In this document: in pieces, positions 23,375-34,430 of the stretch
How the letters are laid out: the number at the start of each line of letters is the position of its first letter
Position numbering within the stretch: the stretch's first letter is position 1
NCBI GenBank assembly: GCA_030549335.1
Contig: CM060187.1
Span: 7,936,001 to 8,000,000 of the forward strand
DNA length: 64,000 bases
From: Pontederia crassipes
Lineage: Eukaryota; Streptophyta; Magnoliopsida; Commelinales; Pontederiaceae
Reading direction: 5' to 3'
The notes under the pieces: generated by a model
What the model was told of the DNA's origin: nothing
Database searches by the model: none
What the model saw: only the letters and a program-made list of their open reading frames with translations
Translations under genes and position numbers: made by a program

Positions 23375-24095
23375 TTGTTTTTCAGGTGTGCCTCACATGC
23401 AAAGGACAAGAGGAAGTGAAAATGTGAAGGCACAAAGGTTAGGGTAAAAGTATCATTGTTTATATTCTTATATTTTATGGTTCTTAAGCGATTAAGCATA
23501 TTATTTTAATTTCACTCAATAATTTCAAAATGACTAACTCTTTGAAAGAAAAGAAAGGAACGAAAGAAAATTGGTCATAGTGATAGAGGGAGCATGCTAA
23601 AACTTTAAAACTTTATTTTAACATATCATGGATATCATTATTGTATCAAAGTTTTATGCAATATTTTGATCCTTAATATATTTTGTTTTGACTTTTATCA
23701 AATTGCTTTCATTTTGCCATTATAAAATAGTCATAAACTTAGAGGAGCAATTTCATATACATACTAACTATTCATGATGCAATATCTTACATGTCTATTA
23801 TATGACAAAAAAAAGGGGAAGAATAAAGGAGGAGAAATATGGTTAAGGGGGAGTTGCAATATGGTTTCTTATATGCTTCATTTAAAAAAATAGTCTTTTT
23901 GATGAAATAAAAGAGGGAGAAATATAGGAGAAATACGATATGATTATGAAGAATACTTTACAATTAATATTCATGTGAATTCTACCATTGTAAGGAAAGC
24001 AATGTGTTAGGGGGAGTAAAATTGATTTTTCAACAATGTTACAATGTTTTTGCAACTTATATATTTTTCATATTTCTCGATCAAAAAGGGGAGAT
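23375..24095 (+). other. 3' internal non-coding region and polypurine tract
   Basis: A long AT-rich stretch without coding potential carries repeated purine words such as GGGGGAG (23849, 24009). It ends in the polypurine tract AAAAAGGGGAGA (24083-24094) immediately before LTR 2, the priming site for plus-strand synthesis in LTR elements. Confidence 0.8.
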
Positions 24096-25290
24096 TGTTG
24101 AGTCAAAGTTTTAATGTTATATCAAATTATGTTTTGATGATACAAACCTCGAATGATTGAAGTTAAAATGCTGAAAAAGTTTAAAGAAAAATGAATAACT
24201 TTATGCACTACACTTTGATTAAATAATTGGCACTAATCTCATTAGTTTTGGATGAATATTGAACATCAAAGTTGTATAGAATTCTGTTAGCTTTCCACAG
24301 ACTCCAAGATCATCTAATTTGGATAACTGTACAAAATGTTATGCTCAAAATAGTGCAGGCCGGTCAACCTGCCGGTCGAAGCTATGAAGGCTGGTCGAGA
24401 CCGTCCGATCGACCGATTAGAGATACCGGTCGACCGGTCAATGCGTAAACCGCTCAAATTCATGTCGAGACTACACTGGTCGACAGATCAGTTGATGCGC
24501 TGACCGACCAATCAACTCAACGGGCGGAAATCAAAACTGTGAGACTATGTCGGTCTACCGACCAGCTGCGGCAACTGGAGAAATCAGCGCAATGGTCATA
24601 TAGACCGGTCGACTGGTCCATTACTGAAATGAACAGTAATGGTTATATTTCAAAGAGAAAAATGTGGAATTAATTCTGGACGAATTCTCCGCAAGTCAGA
24701 GCCTATAAAAGGAGTGCCAAGGCCAGAAGCAAAAGCACCCATCCAAGCATTGAAGCAAAACTTCAAGAAATCAAAAGAAGATCATTTCTCTTGAAGTTAT
24801 CATTTTGAGTTTTTTTTATTTCTCTCTTTCACTCTTGTGAGCATAGAATTGCAAAAGAGAGAAACATTCTTATTCAGAAAAAATAGAGAGAGCTCTTGTG
24901 TAAAAGATGTTTTAAATCTTACTTCTTGAGCGAGAGAAAATGATTAGCTTCTTAGGAGGAGAGGTTACCTTGTCTCTCGAAGCAGAGAAAAGGTGATTGA
25001 TGTAAAAGACTTTCTTCCTTGCCTCATTTGGAACAAAGGAAGGGATTATTGGAATCTCTTACGATCTCGAGGTCGGAGCGGGGACGTAGGCCAAGATGTG
25101 GTCGAACCTCGTCAGCAGCCATCGTGTCTTTGCATTTGTTTATCTCTCTCTCCCTTTCATATTATGTTTATCATATAAATTGCAAAGGTTTTAAGAATCA
25201 GTTTTGTGCTTCCGTGACGATCTCGTGAAATCGACATTTTTGATTTAACACCAATTCACCCCCGCTCCTAGCGCGCTTTGGGATCCTACA
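24096..25290 (+). repeat. LTR 2 of the gag-only element (1195 bp)
   Basis: It begins TGTTGAGTC and ends GATCCTACA. Its TATA box is at 24704-24711 and its primer-binding site TGGTATCAGAGC at 25293-25304. It differs from LTR 1 mainly by compensating indels: it lacks part of the palindrome cluster and has about 45 bp near 24750 that LTR 1 lacks. It serves both as 3' LTR of unit 1 and 5' LTR of unit 2. Confidence 0.92.
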
Positions 25291-25420
25291 ATTGGTATCA
25301 GAGCGGGTTGCTCTTGTTTTGATCTTTTGAATCATCTTGTTTTTTTAGATCTAATTGTTTTAGATCTAATCATTTTAAAGATTCAATCGCCTTTTTTAAG
25401 ATTTAACAATCTTAAGAGCT

Positions 25421-27128
25421 ATGACATCAATTGAATTTGTTTTTGCCGAAGGACAATCAATTAGTTGTTCTCCCCTTTTAAATGAATCAAATTTTTCATA
25501 TTGAAAAATTCATATTCAAGCATACATATGTTCTATTGATATAAACATGTGGGATATTGTTGAAAAAGGTTATTATTTACATGAAAAATTACCTTCCGAA
25601 CATGACGAAATACAATTTTTTTTCAAAATTAGATTGAAAAGTAAAGAATATTTTTTATTGTGCTATGGATTCAACGGATTTTAACTGGATTTCTAGTTGT
25701 GAAAGTGCAACCAAAATTTGGAAGAAACTTATTACCACTTATGAAGGAACGGATAGAGTCAAAGAATCTAGATTAAATATTTTGAATCATTAATATGATT
25801 CCTTCAAAATGCATGAAAATGAATCTATAAATGATATGATTGCTCGATTTAATGATATCGTGAATGGCTTAGCCTCTTTGGACGAGCTGAGAACTAATCC
25901 CCAAAAAGTGAAAAAGATTCCCAGGTCTCTCTCATCTCAATGACATACAAAAAGGACGGCGATCGAAGAAAAAATATCTGAACAAATTGAATTTTAATGA
26001 TCTTTTTGGTTCACTTATAACCTATGATATCGGAATCCAAGAAGAAGAAGAATCAAATGCTCCCAAAAAGAAGACCATTGGCTTTGAAAGCAAGCAAAAG
26101 TGAAGATGACTCGAGTGAAGAAGAAGTAAACGAAAAGAGACTCGCCCTCGACACAGAAAACTCAATAAGTATCTCAAATTGGTGAAAAAGAAAGAAAAGA
26201 ATGTGAAGCCTACCCGAAGATCATACAAAAATTACAAAGAAGAGACATCTCATAAAATAAAGAAGAAAATGCATGAAGAGTTAAGTGAAGATGAATAAAA
26301 TGAATCATCAAATTCGTCTAGTGAAGATGCATATCTATGCTTAATGGCACATAATGATGATGTATCCTCCAACTCTTCTTATTGCTCTAGTGCTAATAGT
26401 GATAATGATGATGAGGATGATAATGTCAATTTTGACGTGCATAAGGAATTTTCTTTCTTAATTGAAAAATATCTTATTCTTAAAAAAATGAATAAAAAAT
26501 GATGGATGACTTTCATATTATAAAAGATGACCTTGATATTTTGAAAAAGGAAAGAGATGCCTGTCTAATTCATAGTGAAACCTTGAGAAATGATCTTAAT
26601 ATTATGAAAAGTGAGCTTGAAAAATTAAAAGTGAAAAATGATACATATTTTATGGAAAATGAAAATCTTAAAAATAAAATTGAAACTTTGGAAGGTTTGA
26701 TTACTAATAGAGCGGAATGACGTTGTATGATCCATGTAGCCGACCCCACCTAGTGGGATAAGGCTTTGTTGTTATTGTTGTTGTTGTTGGAAGGTACACA
26801 TGCATGTGAAAATGTCAAACTAGTATGTTCATTAGAAAATCAAGAAAATGCCTCTTTGAAAAATACACAAAATAGCTATAAGACTATTTCGCATATAACG
26901 AAAAATAATCTTAGGAATAATTTTGCACATGAAAATTCTTATTGGAAATCCAATCATTCATATGGTAGAAAATCACATCTCAAATGTTTTACATGTGGAT
27001 TTTATGGTCATTATGCATATTAATGTAAAATGAGAAAATCATTATAACATAGCAAGATTTGGGTTCCAAAAGAAACATTGACTAACAAAATATGACCCAA
27101 AGAAATTTTGGTACCAAAAGTCACTTAA
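25421..27128 (+). pseudogene. Copia-type gag, second copy (degenerate, with LINE stub)
   Basis: This is the same reading as the first copy, from ATG 25421 through a CCHC knuckle (26985-27026) to the stop at 27126. It shares the TGA near the N-terminus (25502) and the later TAA (26296) with copy 1. It also has private damage: CAA to TAA inside the knuckle (27021), several indels, and a 90-bp LINE fragment at 26697-26786. The shared stops mean at least part of the decay came before the two units separated, or was inherited from a family already propagating with them. Confidence 0.85.
26697..26786 (+). mobile_element. 90-bp RTE LINE 3'-end stub
   Basis: It matches the last ~90 bp of the RTE element at 14885-14965 almost base for base, including CCATGTAGCCGACCCCACC, TGGGATAAGGC and the (TTG)n tail. 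It is flanked by TTGGAAGGT at 26688-26696 and 26787-26795, a clean target-site duplication. Unit 1 has the uninterrupted site near 23040. Confidence 0.92.
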
Positions 27129-27833
27129 TTGTTTTTCAGGTGTGCCTCACATGCAAAGGACAAGAAGAAGTGAAAATGTGAAGGCACAAAAGTTACGGTA
27201 AAAGTATCATTGGTTATATTCCTATATTTTTGGTTCTTAAGCGATTAAGCCTATTCTTTTAATTTCACTCAATAATTTTAAAATGACTAACTCTTTGAAA
27301 GAAAAGAAAGGAACGAAAGAAAATTGGTCATTGTGATAGAGGGAGCATGCTAACTTTATTTTGACATATCATGAATATCATTGTTGTATCAAAGTTTTAT
27401 GCAATATTTTGATCCTTAATATATTTTGTTTTGGCTTTTATCAAATTGCTTTCATTTTGCAATTATAAAATAGTCATAAACTTAGGGGGAGCTATTTCAT
27501 ATACATACTAACTATTCATGACGCAATATCTTACATGTCTATTATATGATAAAAAAAAGGGGAAGAATAAAGGAGGAGAAATATGTCATTGCATGATTAA
27601 GGGGGAGTTGCAATATGGTTTCTTATATGCTTCATATAAAAAAATAGTTTTTTTGATGAAACAAAAGGGGAGAAATATGATATGATTATGAAGAATACCT
27701 TACAATTAATATTCATGTGAATTTTACCATTGTAAGGAAAGCAATGTGCTAGGGGGAGTAAAATTGATTTTTTCAAGAATTTTACAACGTTTTCACAACT
27801 TATATATTTTTCATATTTCTCAATTTCAGAGAT

Positions 27834-28838
27834 TGTTGGGTCAAAGTTTTAATATCAAATCAAATTATATTTTGATGATACAAACCTATAATGATTAAAG
27901 TTAAAATGATGAAAAAGTTTAAAGCAAAATGGATAACTTTATGCACTATACTTTGATTAAATAATTGGCAATGATCTCATTAGTTTTGGATGAATATTGA
28001 ACATCAAAGTTGTATAGAATTCTGTTAGCTTTCCACAGACTCCAAGATCATCTAATTTGGATAACTGTACAAAACGTTATGCTCAAAATAGTGCAGGGCG
28101 GTCAACCTGCCTGTTTAAGCTATGAAGGCCAATCGAGACAGTCTGATCGACCGATCGGAGATACCGGTCGACCGGTCAGTGCATAAACTGCTCAAATTCT
28201 TGTCGAGACTATATCAGTCGACAAACCGGTCGATGCACCGACCAACTAATCAACTCAACGGGCGGAAATTAAAACTGCGAGACTATGTCGATCGACTGAC
28301 TGGTCGATAGTCCGGCCGACTGACCAGTTGTGGCAACTGGAGAAATTAGTGCAATGGTCATATAGACCGGTCGACCGGCCCATTACTGAAATGAACAGTA
28401 ATGGTTATATTTCAAAGAGAAAAATGTGGAATTAATTCTGGACGAATTTTCCACATGCCAGAGCTTATAAAAGGAGTGCCAAGGCCAGAAGCAAAATCAC
28501 TCATTCAAGTATTGAAGCATAACTTCAAGAAATCAAAAGAAGGTCATTTCTCTTGAAGTTATATTTTGAGTTTTCTTTATTTCTCTCTTCCACTCTTGTG
28601 AGTATAGAATTGCAAAAGAGAGAAATATTCTTGTTCAGAAAAAATAGAGAGAGCTCCTGTATAAAAGATGTTTTAAATCTTACCTATTGAGCGAGAGAAA
28701 AGGGTTAACTTCCTAGGAGGAGAGGTTGCATTGCCTGTCGAAGCAGAGAAAATGTGGTTGATGTAAAGGGCTTTCTTCCTTGTCCCATTTGGAACAAAGG
28801 AAGGGATTAGTGGAATCTCCGACGGTCTCGAGGTCGAA
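27834..28838 (+). repeat. LTR 3 of the gag-only element (3'-truncated)
   Basis: It begins TGTTGGGTC after a decayed polypurine tract. Its TATA box is at 28466-28473. Similarity to LTR 2 continues to 'tctcgaggtcg' near 28838, then stops about 190 bp short of the expected end, where a GAAGAA-rich run and Athila-like sequence begin. Confidence 0.88.
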
Positions 28839-28979
28839 GAAGAGGAAGAAGAAGAGAAAGAAAGAGGTGGTCTAAGATCAATGTATGTAAAGGGGATCCA
28901 AACTCATCTCTCCTCTCTCAATGTTCTTCTATTATTGGATTGAGAGTTTGAGGACTCATATTTCTCAGATTGGATTGTG

Positions 28980-30345
28980 AAAGACCCTGGCAGCTTCACC
29001 ATACCTTGAACTATTGGAAAATCCTTTTGTGCCAAAGCTTTATGTGATCTTTGTGCTAGCACTAGTTTAATGCCATATTCTATATTTGTGCAGCAAAGTT
29101 GTTGAATTTGTTTTTCCTGCATAATTTATTCTTCTGGATATGAAGGCAGATGAAAAAACTCTCATCATTCTCGGGAGACCATTTCTAGCCACAGGAAATG
29201 CACTTATAGATGTTCAACAAGTGATGCTCACACTTCGCGTCAACAACAAAGACACTACTTTTAATATAAAGAATTCTCTCAAACAATCTTTTGATTACTC
29301 ATCTTGTTATGCCATTGATTCACTATAAGATGATACTACTAATACTTTTGATGATATTGTTGCAGATTTTATTTTAGATCCATATGCCGAGGCGGCCATG
29401 GAAAGTATTGATGATTCTAGGGGAAATGTGGAGGGAAACAATAAGCAAATAACAAAAGAAAGCTTCAAGGAAGATATCAATAAATTGGATTGCACCCCAA
29501 AATTTGAACTAAAAGAACTCCCATCTCATTTAAGATATGCCTTTCTTGAAAATGACACTTATCCGATTATCATATCTGCTGATTTGACAAGTGATACGGA
29601 AAACAAGCTTTTCAAAGTGTTAAGGCAACACAAGAAAGCAATGGTCAATCTCATACATCAAGAGAATATCTCCTACTATTTGCATGCATAAAATTTTGTT
29701 GGAGCACTATGCCAAACCAGTTGCTCAGTACCAAAGAAGACTCAACCCAACTTTAAGGGAAGTTGTGAAAAAGGAGATCATTAAACTCCTTGATGCAGGT
29801 ATTATATATGCCATTTCTGGTAGTTCATGGATAAGTCCTTTGCAGGTTAAGAAAGGACACATCACTGTGGTAAGTAACAAAATTAATGAACTGGTGCCTC
29901 AAAGAGCAATTACAAGTTGGAGAGTTTGTATAGACTATAGGAAACTTAATGATGCTACCCGCAAAGACCATTTTCCATTACCTTTTATTGATCAAATGTT
30001 GGAGCATGTTGCATGTCATAGCTACTATTATTTTCTAAATGGCTACTATGGATACAATCAAATAGCAGTCACACCTGAGGATTAAGAAATGACAACGTTC
30101 ACATGTCCATATGGAACATTCGCTTACAAAAGAATGCCATTTGGTCCATGCAACGCTCCAGCAACATTCCAGAGATGCATGATGTCAATCTTTGCAGATA
30201 TGAATGAGAAGATACTTGAAGTGTTCATGGACGATTTTACACTTTTTGGTAGATCTTTTGATAATTGCTTGAATATATCTTTGGTTTTACAATGATGTGA
30301 AGAAATGAATTTGGTCCTTAATTAGGAGAAATGTCACTTCATGGT
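28980..30345 (+). pseudogene. Athila/Tat-like gypsy pol fragment (protease and N-terminal RT)
   Basis: A protease-like part reads KDPGSFTIP and KALCDLCAS (about 28980-29075; the family motif LCDLGAS carries G to C here), then ILGRPFLATGNALIDVQ (about 29170-29220). A linker follows with LPSHLRYAFLENDTYP (about 29518-29565). RT pieces are RVCIDYRKLNDATRKDHFPL (about 29922-29981), FLNGYYGYNQ, TFTCPYGTFAYKRMPFG (about 30095-30145) and the catalytic VFMDDF (about 30221-30240). The motif A aspartate is replaced by asparagine (FLNGY instead of FLDGY). There are in-frame stops (30083, 30322) and frameshifts. Coding ends at CHFMVK near 30345; the rest of RT, RNase H and integrase are missing. Confidence 0.88.
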
Positions 30346-30906
30346 AAAGTCCAGGTTTCTTCCACAGTCGTGAGCACTATAGGCTACGACCAAGAGGAGA
30401 GAGGTGCTATGGTTGAAGTCTGCGAGTCTGCCAACTGTTTGCCCAGATTTGAGATCTCTACTTTTGTCTTGGGTGTAATTCTTTCAATTTTCATCATTTG
30501 TATTTTATTATCTCTCCATAATTTCTAAGATGAACTCCATATTTTTAGATCTTTTATTTTAAGGAAAATTATTTGAATCCTATTTAATTTGAATCTTTTC
30601 TGATCAATTATTAATTGTGCTTAATACTTTTATGTTAGTTAATTGAATTTCTGAATTAGGCTATACTAGTTTGTGAAGTTTTTAATTTCAGAATTCATGA
30701 TATTAATTTTAATTGATTTTATTTGAAATTAATAATTGACATAAATTTGATAACTACTTTGTGGAGACCACAAGTTAATCATGTTAGATTACTATTTTAG
30801 GGAGAATCTAATCCATATTTAAAGATTAAGTTTATCTTTTATGGTTCGAATATTTATCCTAGCCTATTTTCATCATAAGACCTAACTTTAGCACCACTAT
30901 ATTAGA

Positions 30907-30938
<32 letters not shown>

Positions 30939-31111
30939 TTATTTTATAATTAGAAAACTTTTTCCAAAATTCCATGTTTCCATCTCTTCTTATTTTATAA
31001 GATTAAATATTGAATTAATAATATTTCTCGTGGGTTCGACACTCTTTACTCCTATTACTATATTACTTGACCGACTAGTGCACTTGCTAGAGGATTTATT
31101 TTGCTACATCA
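30346..31111 (+). repeat. Right part of an Athila/Tat-like LTR (3' LTR of the preceding fragment)
   Basis: AT-rich DNA ends with GTGGGTTCGACACTC, GACTAGTGCACTTGCTAG and a final ACATCA at about 31111. The same closing block is seen before a primer site at 62358-62458. No primer site follows here, so this is best read as a 3' LTR whose left part, with the end of pol, was lost in one deletion. It contains an (ATT)n run at 30909-30938. Confidence 0.6.
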
Positions 31112-31959
31112 TTTTACGCATCAATCTTCAAATAATAAGAAGGAAACAATATGCATGCCATGTTCTTAACATGTGATATACATGTCACTCATTCATACCA
31201 TTTCTATCATAATGCAATAAAATAAATAACAATATGCATGCCATGTTCTTAACATGTAATCACTATCATCATGCCTTTAGTATGGACATTCATAACAATC
31301 ATTGATGTGGAGAATTATGGTCTATATTTTCACTATTATTCCCCATGCATACATCACCATGACATGACTATTCCTTTACGTAAACGCATACATAGCGCCA
31401 ATTCAATACATTTCAAACATTCTCCACATCAATGTTTATTCACAGATCACCTTGATTTATTTCTGCTAGCCTAAAAACCCATTTGGATAAATGCCCCTTT
31501 GCAGGAAGGTGACGAGCTTCAAGGGAGATAAGGTAGAGCGGTCGGTGCACCATGCACTACTCTCGGCGCGAATGAAGGATGAATTGCTTCTAGGTGTCGG
31601 ATAAGGCCAAAGAAACCAATAGCAAACGTCCTTCACTCATGGGGACTAGCTAGATCCTGTGCTACCTTGATGCAAGGAAGCTTCCTGGACGACGAGGGAC
31701 TACTAAAAAGTTACAAACGAGGCTAGCAATAGAGGCGACATGCAACAAACACAACAAACAATAGATGAGGAAGAGGAGCCGACAAGAAGAATAGAGGACA
31801 ACTATAAAAAGAGGAGGAGGAGGCCAAAAATACAGGGCGACCAGGAGGAGGAGTGTATTGGGGATTTTTTAAAGAGAGATCTGACAGTAGGAAGGGAACA
31901 ATGCCTTTGGCAATATGTGGAGAAATGGGTGTTCTACACATGAACTATAACTAACCGAC
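31112..31959. other. Unassigned intergenic DNA with a direct repeat
   Basis: A 29-bp sequence centred on ATGCATGCCATGTTCTTAAC occurs at 31146-31174 and 31229-31257. A purine-rich run at 31740-31860 gives opposing open frames on both strands that resemble no family I know. No gene is supported. Confidence 0.45.
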
Positions 31960-33486
31960 CTTGCTGAAGTCGGGAGGTATATTATGTGTTTTGGATTCAT
32001 GTTCTTTAGTCACGCTTTCATATGGTTGTCTTCATGATCTATACCGAATGTTGAGCATTCTTATGGTTTTGATAATATCTGTTTGATCCTTGTTTTATCA
32101 TTTAACTTTTTGCTTTTCGGATATGTATATGGATTTGAGCTCGTGAATTGTCTTCACCTTGCACCCCCGACCATAGAGACATTAAGGGCTCTACGCGATC
32201 GATCGTAGAGAAATCAAGCTTTGGTGGAGACAGTTCCCTACGTTGTTTTTTTTTTTGTTTTCCTCGTATCTGTAAGCTAGGGGGAGTTTCTAAATCATTG
32301 CTGCTTTACACCTCCGACCATAGGGATATTAAAGGTTCTATGCGACAAACGTAGAGAATCAAGCTTTGGCATGAAATGGTTCGTAGTTTGGGTTTTCGCT
32401 GAATCAACTATCACGATTCTTCATAGTTTGGTTTAGACGTCGTTCACTTTTCAATCCGCGACCTAAAAGGGTTGTGCATAGTCCGGGTGTCTGGCATTTG
32501 ATTCCTTTCGATTTTGGAAAGTTCTACTCGAGAAGAGACATTCTTCCATCCTCATTAGTAATCAGTAACCCGAGCAGGGCAGATAACAAATGAGTTACTT
32601 CTAAAGAACATCTAGTTATCCTAAATTATATTTTTTGAATCGATCTTTTCCTCCCCTTTAAATCGTCTAAACAGTCTTGGTGATACACTAGTCTCTTTCA
32701 CTTAGCCCGGGATGGTCGTTCGTGTTCCACTAAGGCAAGCGTGAGTCGACCGCAGTTGCTTTGCCTAAGTGTATTTCTCTTGAATGCTTGATATTTAGTG
32801 GACACAAGACCTTAACTTAAATCCAAAAAGGAAGAAAGATAAATCCGTATCCTGGGACATCTTATGCGAGAGCGATGACTGTACACATCTTATGAATCTC
32901 TTTCATGTGTGCAACACAGACTTTCCATAACACGAGAGTGTGGTAGTGGAGACCAGTGTCTCTTCCATCAGGATTGACCAAGTACACATCTGAAAGGGCA
33001 TTTGGTTGTTTTACCCATATCATTTTAAACTAAAGAACTTTAAGTTCTGTAACAGAAGCACCACCCATAAGTCAACAACATGTGTTTCTAATTGATAGTC
33101 CCACACTTTTCTAGGATTAGTCATAGTTTCAGCATTATTTCTCTTTTACATCCCGGAAATAACAAAAACAATTAAGTCCCTTTTATGTTACATCGCTATT
33201 CTTCTTCTCTCATTTTCAGCCTTTGCTTACTGAGTTTGTTCCGAAGAATTTCTCGAAGATTTCGCAAACACGTTTCCCTAAGGATCGAACCTCAAATACT
33301 ACAATGATGCATCGTACGCGTGGATTGCATTTCTATAGTGTAGAGAGATTATAAATTTTAAAACTTCATTCGACATATTTTTCTGTGTTCAAGAGTAACA
33401 CGCTAGAGTTTAGGGTAGACCTATGTTTTAGAGGCCCTTGCCTCCCCTTACATGCGATATTCTCTATACACAGTTTATGCGAGTCA
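31960..33486 (+). repeat. Probable 5' LTR of a second Athila-like element
   Basis: The right end is set by the primer site that follows and by a terminal GAGTCA at 33481-33486; the left end is a guess. Inside are two similar blocks at about 32159-32229 and 32310-32375, each with 'ccgaccatag', 'ttctac/gtagag' and 'aatcaagctttgg'. No coding potential. Confidence 0.5.
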
Positions 33487-33493
33487 AAGTTTT

Positions 33494-33511
33494 TGGCGCC
33501 GTTGTCGAGGA
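33494..33511 (+). other. Primer-binding site of the Athila-like element
   Basis: TGGCGCCGTTGTCGAGGA differs slightly from the usual Athila-group primer site TGGCGCCGTTGCCGGGGA. Position just right of the LTR end and orientation agree with the downstream gag. Confidence 0.8.
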
Positions 33512-33733
33512 AGCTTTAGTGTTCTTGCTCGATTGTTTTCGATAGTTCTTTGCATACCCTCAAGTTGTATGTGCTGAAAACCTTGTTTTATATGTTTTAT
33601 ATGCACGTACACTTTTCATACTTAGCATTACATTTTTCTTAATCTTATGTAACTTTTATTTTCTCTATCATTTTTCTCTTGTTCATAAACTTATTCTGAT
33701 TTTTTGTTTTACTAACCTACTAACCCAAATTTT

Positions 33734-34430
33734 ATGTCAAGTGCTAAATGTCACTTTGTAGAAACTTCCGAAGGAGAAATCTCTGAACCAGACTTGGGAC
33801 TGAACTTCGTTCCCGAGAACCTCAGGAATCAACAACGAAGATGTAGAGCTAGGAGATGTGCTGCCTAGCAAGGAGGAAGAAATCTAAATCCGAACATGGA
33901 AGCTGAGGACCCAAATGCACTATGCCCTCTACAGGAATTTTGTACACCTTCGGCTGTGGGAATTGCAAGTAGATTAGAAGGCAGGAAATAGTTGTGAATC
34001 ATTATCAAATCAATCCAGCCATCATTTTAGTATTAGTACAAAATGTTTTCAGTGAAATGGAGAATGAAGACCCTAATCAACACTTGATCACTTTCTTGGA
34101 ACTTTGTGATACCTTCAGATGCACCAATGTCACCATTGATGCGGTGAGGCTCAGGCTATTTCCATTCTCATTAAGAGACAACGCTAAAGTGCGGATACGG
34201 TCAGTAGAACCCGACACAATCAGGACATGGGATCACCTGGTGTTAGCTTTTCTTACCAGATTCTTCCCACTAGGAAAGATTGTCGAAATGAGGAATAAGA
34301 TTACCTCCTTCTATCAATATGACAAGGAACAGAGACATGAAACCTAGGAACGTAACACTAGCAGGATTAGGTCCTGCCCGCATGGTGGCTTTCAAAAGTG
34401 GATCATAGTGCAGACGTTCTATAGTGGCTT
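33734..34430 (+). pseudogene. Athila-like gag, 5' part, cut by the satellite array
   Basis: From ATG 33734 the frame runs to a TAG at 33866 and on through NMEAEDPNALCPL and FCTPSAVGIAS. A frameshift near 33985 leads into NHYQINPAIILVLVQN, DPNQHLITFLELCDTF and RLRLFPFSLRDNAKV, the retrotransposon gag domain of the Athila group. A TAG at 34345 replaces the tryptophan of the family's E-x-W-E-R motif. Reading then continues ERNTSRIRSCPHGGFQKWIIVQTFYSGL up to 34430. The next base is the first base of the satellite array, so the gag C-terminus and all of pol are absent. Confidence 0.87.

Larger units (their letters stand above)
20462..28838 (+). mobile_element. Tandem gag-only copia-type LTR retrotransposon (LTR-gag-LTR-gag-LTR)
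   Basis: Three copies of one LTR (20462-21656, 24096-25290, 27834-28838) alternate with two internal regions (21657-24095 and 25291-27833). Each internal region starts with a tRNA-Met-type primer site and encodes a copia-like gag with a CCHC knuckle. Neither contains protease, integrase or reverse transcriptase. This is the layout of gag-only non-autonomous LTR elements (TR-GAG type). The shared middle LTR points to unequal recombination between LTRs or to tandem integration. The third LTR is cut short at about 28838, where it meets Athila-like sequence. Confidence 0.88.

Noticed and set aside
31723..31943. Opposing open frames in a purine-rich stretch
   Set aside because: Both arise from a GA-rich run; neither shows a domain or homolog I recognise.
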